64,000 nucleotides of DNA from Dendrocalamus latiflorus. Taxonomy: Eukaryota > Streptophyta > Magnoliopsida > Poales > Poaceae. Positions 58,107 through 64,000 of the stretch are shown one piece after another. The stretch covers positions 6,748,006 to 6,812,005 of the forward strand of contig CM029626.1 of assembly GCA_017311315.1 (NCBI GenBank), read 5' to 3'. The position numbers and the translations under genes were made by a program. Within the stretch, counting starts at the first letter, position 1; every line of letters starts with the position of its first letter. The notes below the pieces were generated by a model. The model searched no databases. It saw only the letters and a list, made by a program, of their open reading frames with translations, and was not told the DNA's origin.

Positions 58107-59525
58107 GTTGTTTTTCATTGAAATTCTGCTGCAGTACCCAAAACAGTACTCGATGTGCTAGGGATGGCTAAGGGCTTCTATCTGAACCTTATGGACTGGA
58201 GACAGGAAAATATCCTGGCAGTGGCCAAGGAATGAGGGCAGCACGATAAGGGAGCTGCTACGACGCGATATGGAGACTGAGTACACCACAAGTGTTTCTT
58301 GGTATTGTGATGGCAAAAGGCTGGGTGTCGGATTTGCAGACTCCCAAATTGAAGTCTGGGATGTCCAGGGGATGCATCGGTTATAAGTCTTTTCCCATAA
58401 TCTTTTTCTTTCCAGAGTTTTGCTTTAGTATCTTTCTGTGCAGTGGGAGCCAACATTCAAGAAAATTTCACATGTTTGCTAAGGATTTTTGTACTCTTAG
58501 CATTACTGTCAGAGTTTAGAAAGAATGACCGAAAATGGTATCAAATGGATCTGGTGATTTGCTGCCATGTGTTTACAGATAAGGACCTTTGGAGGTCACA
58601 GTGGCAGAGTGGGAAGTCTCTCTTGGAATGGCAACATTCTAAGCCGTGATACATATATATACTATGATGGTATGTTTGTTGGTCAGATCATGCTACATTA
58701 CCTTCAAAATTCAGCACAAACAGCGGCTATACATTTTCTTTTGTTTGTGAATATCTTCAGTGCAAAAGACAACAATGTTTTTCCTTTTTGTCCTACATGA
58801 ATATCTTTTCTGCTTTAATTTCAGTCAGATCTGGCAAGGGTGTGTACCGTTTTAAAGGGCACAAATCTGAGGTGTGTGGTCTGAGATGGTCTCCAGATGG
58901 ACTGCGGCTTGCCAGTGGTGCAAACGACAATGTTGTTTATGTCTGGCAGGCATTCCTTAAACTTGGGAACATCTAGGTTCCTTTACAGGTTTACTGAGCG
59001 CACTGCAGCGGTAAGAGCCCTTGCTTCGTGTCCTTTCAAGGCAAATAGGCTTGCTTCCGGTGGTGGAACCGCTGATCGTTGCATCAAAATCTGGAACACT
59101 GAGATCGGAACATGCACAAAAACGACAGAAACAGGCTCTCAGGTAATGCATTTCGGTTCAGTTTACATTACACTATCTACTTACTGCATCGGACTGCAAT
59201 GTAGAGGTGATATTCTTTGATGCTCTTGGGAAGGTCTGCGCATTGGAGTGGAATCGGCATGAGAATGTGGTTGTGAGTGCTCATGATTATAACAATAACC
59301 ATCTAAGCCTGTGGTCGTATCCTTCCTAGAAGAAACTTGAAGATTTAGAACGGCACACTTCAAGAGTTCTTGAGCTTAGTCAGGTAAGCCAAACAGACTT
59401 TGACTAGGTCTGAAATATCGCTTCTCCACCGAAGATCCTACTATGCAGAGCCCCGATGGTTCAACAGTCGCATCAGGTTCAGAAGACGAAACGGTCTGCT
59501 TACGGAAATTTTTTGAACCATGGAA

Positions 59526-59546
59526 CCCCCCCCCCCCCCCCCCCCC
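59526..59546. repeat. Poly-C run
   Basis: Twenty-one consecutive C bases within the CDC20-like pseudogene, next to its last recognisable WD40 segment. The exact length may be a sequencing or assembly uncertainty. Confidence 0.8.
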
Positions 59547-59699
59547 GGCGCGAAGAAGGTTGCTGCTGCTGATGACAGTATTTTCACTCAACAGGCTGCA
59601 CACTGAAGGTGGAAGAAGTATTCTGCAAGGAAGACACCTCAAAGGATTCAAATTACCAATGTGCAGCTTGGCAATTGATCATTCCTGTTGACTACCAGC

Positions 59700-60512
59700 A
59701 GGAAGAGAGGCTGAAACTTTTCTTGCTCAAGATCTCCTCACTTTTCGCCACTTACTGTAAATTTTACATACATGATTCTTTCAGTGGCCTGTTTGCGTCA
59801 TGACTCCAATTCATTTGTAAATAACGAAAACATTAGCCAACTATTGTCCGCTGAAGCACTGACCGTATAGTCGTCTGTAATTGCCCTGTAAATACGTCCT
59901 TAGAACACTGGGGACACAAAAGAATAAAGCCTGTGTAAATGCTGACGTGATCTGTAAGAATATTAACGGCAACATGACACAAATAATTTGTGGATTCTCT
60001 TGTTTCGATCTCACAGTTGAAATACCGTGCCAGTAATAAACTTACGAGAGAAAATACAAGCTGCATTGGCATCGTATTCTCATTTTGCTTTGACATTTGG
60101 CCCATTTGTAAAGAGTGACAATCGAACTGAATTACAGTAACCCTATGATTCATTGTTTTCTCGATGGGAAAAAATACAACTGCAAAAATTTGTGCATACA
60201 AGTCGTGTACCAGCTTTATGTTCATTTACACAATTACTAATTTTGTAAGGTAAACTGGGCATCCAACAGCACACATGAGTGTAGAGATACGATGCAGCAT
60301 TCACTGTTCCCATCCTGAACTCAGCTTCCATCAGGATTCTTCCTGCGCCTCCCTGTCAATTGGCAACTCTTAGATAAGTTGTGGTGCCGAAAAAAAAGGT
60401 TTTTGGAATCAGGATAATAAATCATATACAGTACAATAGGAAACATCATATTACTTATCCTAGTCACTCTTTTTCATGAGACCTACTCATCCAATTCACT
60501 CATACTGTACAG
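59700..60512. other. Intergenic between pseudogene and phosphatase (tail-to-tail)
   Basis: AT-rich. The right part, read on the minus strand, should hold the 3' UTR of the phosphatase gene. No gene is supported. Confidence 0.4.
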
Positions 60513-63296
60513 TTACTTAGGTATGCTTGAATTAGCATCATGCTCATGCATAGCAGCGTAGGTGAGTGTCTTACCATTAGAGCCTCTGTTCCAGAGAACC
60601 TCAGAGTCAATTGTGGTGAGATGTTGATCATCAAGCCTCTTCCATGTCTTGATGGACTTCACTCCTCTCCACTCACCACTCACTGTCTTCTCAAGTTGCA
60701 CAGACACCACCCTTGCTCTCCTTGACCACCCGGCCTTCCCATATGCATGGTAACCGAATCCACCAGCATAGCACAGCTGAATACCACTGAGCTTCCCACA
60801 GAAGTCATTTATGTGATCATGTCCTATAAAGGCACCCTTCACATCTCCAGCCTCCACCATGCTGGCAAAGAACCCAGAGTTGATTGACGGTGAGCTGATA
60901 CCTTCCTGCTTTACTCCTGTGAAATTGGATGCTGTAAAGCTGCTGAACTCCGGCAATGGAATGTGGAAGTACACAAGGCCAGGTGCTGGCTCCTTCTGTT
61001 TTGGTTGTTCATTCATATATTTTGTCTGCATTTTATAAGTTCCGTTATTCATAACATGCATAGCACGAACACAATGAACTTACCTGTATAGGAATTAGTG
61101 TCAACACCAAACATCTTGGTAGTTTTATCTAGCTATATTTAATCTGAATCCGTAAAACATTTAGAAACCAATGGTTTTGGGAAATAGAGTACCAGTGAAA
61201 AGAAATGTCATCCGTTTTGAATTAGCAATGAATTTCTTGACTAAGTCTTCATAATAATTACCGACAGCATTTTGCAGAGTTAATATGGTTCAACAGATGA
61301 TTAATATATTGTTAATGATAGCATCCACCCAACAATTTCAGGAACTTTGTAATATAAGGTAAGCTTGGCTTACTTGCAAGTGTCAATTTAAGGTCATGTT
61401 CTTTTCAGCTTCTAAAAGCTGCTTTTCGGTTTTTCTACAGTAACTAGCTTTTAAACGAAGTATTTTTTTAAGATAGGGTCTACTAGTTAATTGTAGTACA
61501 TACTTTACTGACTTCATTTATATCGGCAAAAACCGCACGTGAGTTTCTGTTACTTTGTAATCTCTCGTACAAACAGCCCAAAAGCCACAAGCCGCAGTAA
61601 AAAAGAACAGGCCCTTAGTCTTTTTACTTAGTTGAGTGTTTCACTATGGTATTGCTCCTACATTGATAAGATGGCCCAAAAGACAAAAAAGAATGATAAA
61701 TTCCCAAGCAAAAATCCTGATTTTCATTTTAGTATATTCTGTATGTCAGAGGAAAGTGCATAGAGTATAATGCCAAGATGAATTTTTTTTGAAGAATATC
61801 GCTAACTTATTCACCTGGAGACTTAAAGAGGTTTGCTGGAACCAGACTTGTTGCGAAGCCTTGACCCAACCATAACCATTGATTGAGGGTACAGTAGAAT
61901 AGTCACCGCTGTCAAGAAAATAAAGGTTGAGCACTGATTTGTTAGCCAGTAATGTTCCTTCAACCCCGCCAACTTCCAAATTATAATTTCCGTAACCATC
62001 AATTTCTACTCCTTCTGGATTGAATCGGGAAAGGGTGTTCTTCATGCCTACAAGGTGACGCATCACACCCTCACGCGACAGCGTACCCTCTTGGTCATGG
62101 TTCCCAATCACAGCAGCCCAAGGGAGTTTCATGGCAATGGCTGGAGCAATTGCTGCATCCATAGACTTGGCCGCATCAGTTGCATCCGCACCATAGATGT
62201 TATCACCTGCCCAATAAACACTGTCACGATGGAATTCTCTAAAGTTATAGGTCTACAGATATTGGGGTAGCAATCACCAGTATGAGGTATGAACATGGAC
62301 CATCACTGCAATGCAAGTTTTTTTTAATAATACAATGTAAAAGCAAATTCAATACGATGCTTTTGCACCAGAACAGCATTGGCTGCAAAAGTTGCAGCTT
62401 TGGAAACATCAACCAAAATTGCCCGTGAAACAACACGACGAAAACGAGACAACAACCTCGAGATAATCACAAAGGCGGCTACATTTTGTACTGTTCTCTT
62501 AGGCTCCATTTGGCGCAGGAAGTGGTTTTCACTCTCATGGACGAATCCATCATCAGACCAGTTCATTGTCGGACCAATCAATCAACTGGGGAACCGCATT
62601 GATTGGGCATGGCATGCCACTCGGGACCCCCCTCAGATCGGAATTCTCGAATCCAATCCAAAGCACGAGCTCCAGTGTCCCGGCCCCCACATCGTTATCA
62701 CTTTGGAAACCCGTGACATTCTTCTTGTACTTATTAAGGAGTTAGAAACTACACTGACTAAATTCGCTGAAGATCTCATTATTAGCTTATATGCTCACTG
62801 ATTAAATTGTTCCACTTATGTAACTGCAGTAGCAACCAAATTTCTGACTAATTCAATAAAGCGAGTCACCTTCTAGTTGTCGAGCAATAATCAAAGGAAT
62901 AAACTCTACCATTCCTATTTCTAGATTCTTGGCTTCGAGATTGGGAGCGAAAGTGACACTGAATTAGTCAATTCAGAGAAGGGAGGAGGAGATTGGTGAC
63001 CAACCGGTGAAGACGACGAGGTCGGGGTCCTCGGCGCGGAAGACGCGGTAGAGGAAGGCGGTGGTGTTGAGGTCGGAGCAGCCGGCCTCCTGGGCCGGGA
63101 GAACGTCCTCGCACCCCGTCCGGCGGCCGTCCGCGTAGTGCATGTCCGCCACCTGCACCACCTTGAACGTCCCGCCGTCGGGCCGGAACCGCAGCCTACT
63201 ATTAGCCTTCTCCTTCCCCGCGGCGGCGGCCACGGCGGCGGCGAGGAGCAGCAGCTGCGGCAGCAGGTGGGTGCGGCGCCGGAGTCCGAGGCCCAT
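60513..63296 (-). CDS. Purple acid phosphatase / metallophosphatase, PAP28/PAP29 type (DCR2-like), three exons
   Basis: Secreted or vacuolar metallophosphoesterase, by family. Exons on the minus strand are 63296-63005, 62206-61815 and 61025-60513, joined by GT-AG introns in phase to 398 residues, the usual size for this short plant subgroup. Residues about 9-27 are a Leu/Ala-rich signal peptide. The calcineurin-like metal sites are visible: DMH (51-53), GDNIYG (98-103), GNHD (132-135), His249 in YFHIPLPE and GHDH (296-299). All key ligands are present, although database names in this subgroup often say 'probable inactive'. The start at 63296 is the only one that includes the signal peptide. 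Intron 1 (798 bp) shows a fortuitous 140-codon open frame on the other strand, and intron 2 holds a hAT-like MITE. I assign the family firmly but not a numbered symbol. Confidence 0.93.
61392..61614. mobile_element. hAT-like MITE copy D (inverted), in phosphatase intron 2
   Basis: It begins ggtcatgttcttttcagctt and ends aaaaaagaacaggccc. The core shows the same words as copy C (ttttctacagtaactagctt, ttaagatagggtctac). Confidence 0.7.
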
Positions 63297-63570
63297 GTTG
63301 GCGGGCGCGGTGCTGCAGCGTCGAGTGAGAATCCGGGGATAATACTGGGGATGGTTGTGGTTTCCTTTCTTTTTAGGAGGGGTTTGGACGGTTCTGATTT
63401 TCCTATGCGTGTCAGCGTTTTTGGGATGTCCTCGGTGGATTTGACTGCCGATTGGTGAAATGAATGAAGCGGCGGTCGCGCGTGGAATCGTCCTCGTTTT
63501 TTCGAGGAAATGGCGTGCGAAGCGGTGAATCCATGGTGAGATCGAGCTAGCCCACTCGGTGCTAAATGTT
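63297..63570 (-). promoter_or_regulatory. Probable promoter and leader of the phosphatase gene
   Basis: The GC-rich first exon gives way to mixed sequence here. The minus-strand start context is gccaacATGg. No clear TATA element could be chosen. A MITE sits about 275 bp upstream of the start codon. Confidence 0.35.
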
Positions 63571-63809
63571 GAGCCTGTTTTTTTCGCAGCTTATGGCTTT
63601 TAACTAAATTTTTTGAATTTTGGTTTTTTACGGTACAGATTACGGAGAGACAGATACTCACTTGCGATTTTATCTGATATAGATGTTGGGCTTTTAACGT
63701 ACAGATCATTTAATTTGTAGACCCCGTCTTGAGAAAATACTCCGTTTGAAAGTTAGGTACTATAGCAAAAATAAAAAACCATCAGTTTTTGACTTAAAAG
63801 AACAGGCCC
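63571..63809. mobile_element. hAT-like MITE copy E, upstream of the phosphatase gene
   Basis: The ends are gagcctgtttttttcg and aaaagaacaggccc. The interior is highly similar to copy B (tacggtacagattacggaga, gttgggcttttaacg, accccgtcttgagaaaatac), so these two are the youngest-looking pair in the window. Confidence 0.75.
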
Positions 63810-64000
63810 GTTGTCCCCTTGCCATGTACGTACGAGGTGAGGTGCCGCCGAATTTGACCAGGGATATGTGTGGATTAATCACTGATCAGTGGTAAATATG
63901 TATGCGTATTCAGCATATTATTTGCACGTTGAAGTGTCAAACGCGTGAGTTTGTTACATCGCATACGAGGGGAGGGGTGTCACCTGCTCCATGAGGGTAG

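Larger units (their letters stand above)
56575..59700 (+). pseudogene. CDC20/Fizzy-type WD40 activator pseudogene, split by a transposon
   Basis: CDC20/FZR proteins are WD40 activators of the anaphase-promoting complex. The first fragment (about 56580-56700) encodes LPTDRFIPTRAFMDLDLA, matching the DRFIPNRS N-terminal box. After the insertion at 57293-58106, coding resumes near 58131 with VPKTVLDV and GFYLNLMDW. Further exon pieces encode SVSWYCDGKRLGVGFADSQI, GRVGSLSWNGNIL, GHKSEVCGLRWSPDGLRLAS, LASGGGTADRCIKIWNTEIG, VCALEWNRHE and SPDGSTVASGSEDETV. Order and spacing follow the family's propeller repeats, and several splice sites survive. Lesions include a stop after NILAVAKE, frameshifts near 58230 and 58975, and a TAG after SLWSYPS (about 59329). 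Retained introns show it came from DNA duplication, not retrotransposition. CDC20 rather than FZR/CCS52 is the likelier origin. Confidence 0.85.

Noticed and set aside
57197..58118. Several 160-267 codon Pro/Arg/Gly-rich frames on both strands
   Set aside because: They are by-products of the mirrored GC-rich repeats inside the foldback element.
62379..62801. 140-codon plus-strand frame within phosphatase intron 1
   Set aside because: No family similarity, no splice or promoter support, and it lies wholly inside an intron of a well-supported gene on the other strand.
1..64000. tRNA or rRNA genes
   Set aside because: I saw no convincing cloverleaf with B-box or rRNA core sequence; the tggtatc words near the start are retroelement motifs.

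Overview
The window is nuclear DNA from a grass (Poaceae). The reasons are GC-rich first exons with GT-AG introns, dense grass-type MITEs, long-LTR and Sirevirus-like retroelements, Helitron ends, and an 884-residue peroxisomal LON2 protease in 17 exons. The species cannot be fixed from sequence alone. There is no bacterial, organellar or viral-genome content.

Layout. 1-3504 is the 3' end of a Sirevirus-like Ty1/copia element with its LTR. 3505-8246 is gene-poor sequence with a long AT microsatellite and a Tourist-like MITE. 8247-16083 (+) is a four-exon receptor-like cytoplasmic kinase whose introns are loaded with insertions. 16084-19058 holds decayed repeats, including an RNase-H-like fragment. 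19059-31801 is a three-layer nest: a solo long LTR (19059-31801) was split by a TIR element (22414-31495, 10-bp target duplication), which was in turn split by a second solo LTR of the same family (22793-27543). The middle layer carries no transposase, only a seven-exon plant mobile domain (PMD) gene at 28261-30925. 31808-35322 is older decayed transposon sequence with a minisatellite and a Helitron end.

36314-39214 (+) encodes a 62-residue putative membrane protein from two exons. 39331-46910 is repeats: an LTR-like block, a hAT-like MITE cluster and a local duplication. 47647-55350 (+) is LON2. 56575-59700 (+) is a CDC20/Fizzy-type WD40 pseudogene interrupted by a foldback Mutator-like element (57293-58106). 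60513-63296 (-) is a purple acid phosphatase of the PAP28/PAP29 type. The end of the window holds one more hAT-like MITE.

The four host genes (kinase, small membrane protein, LON2, phosphatase) do not form an evident pathway; they are ordinary neighbours separated by transposons. The most unusual item is the PMD-only TIR element, with ~100-bp termini that end in a hairpin and arrays of short GTCGCC/GGCGAC palindromes just inside both ends.
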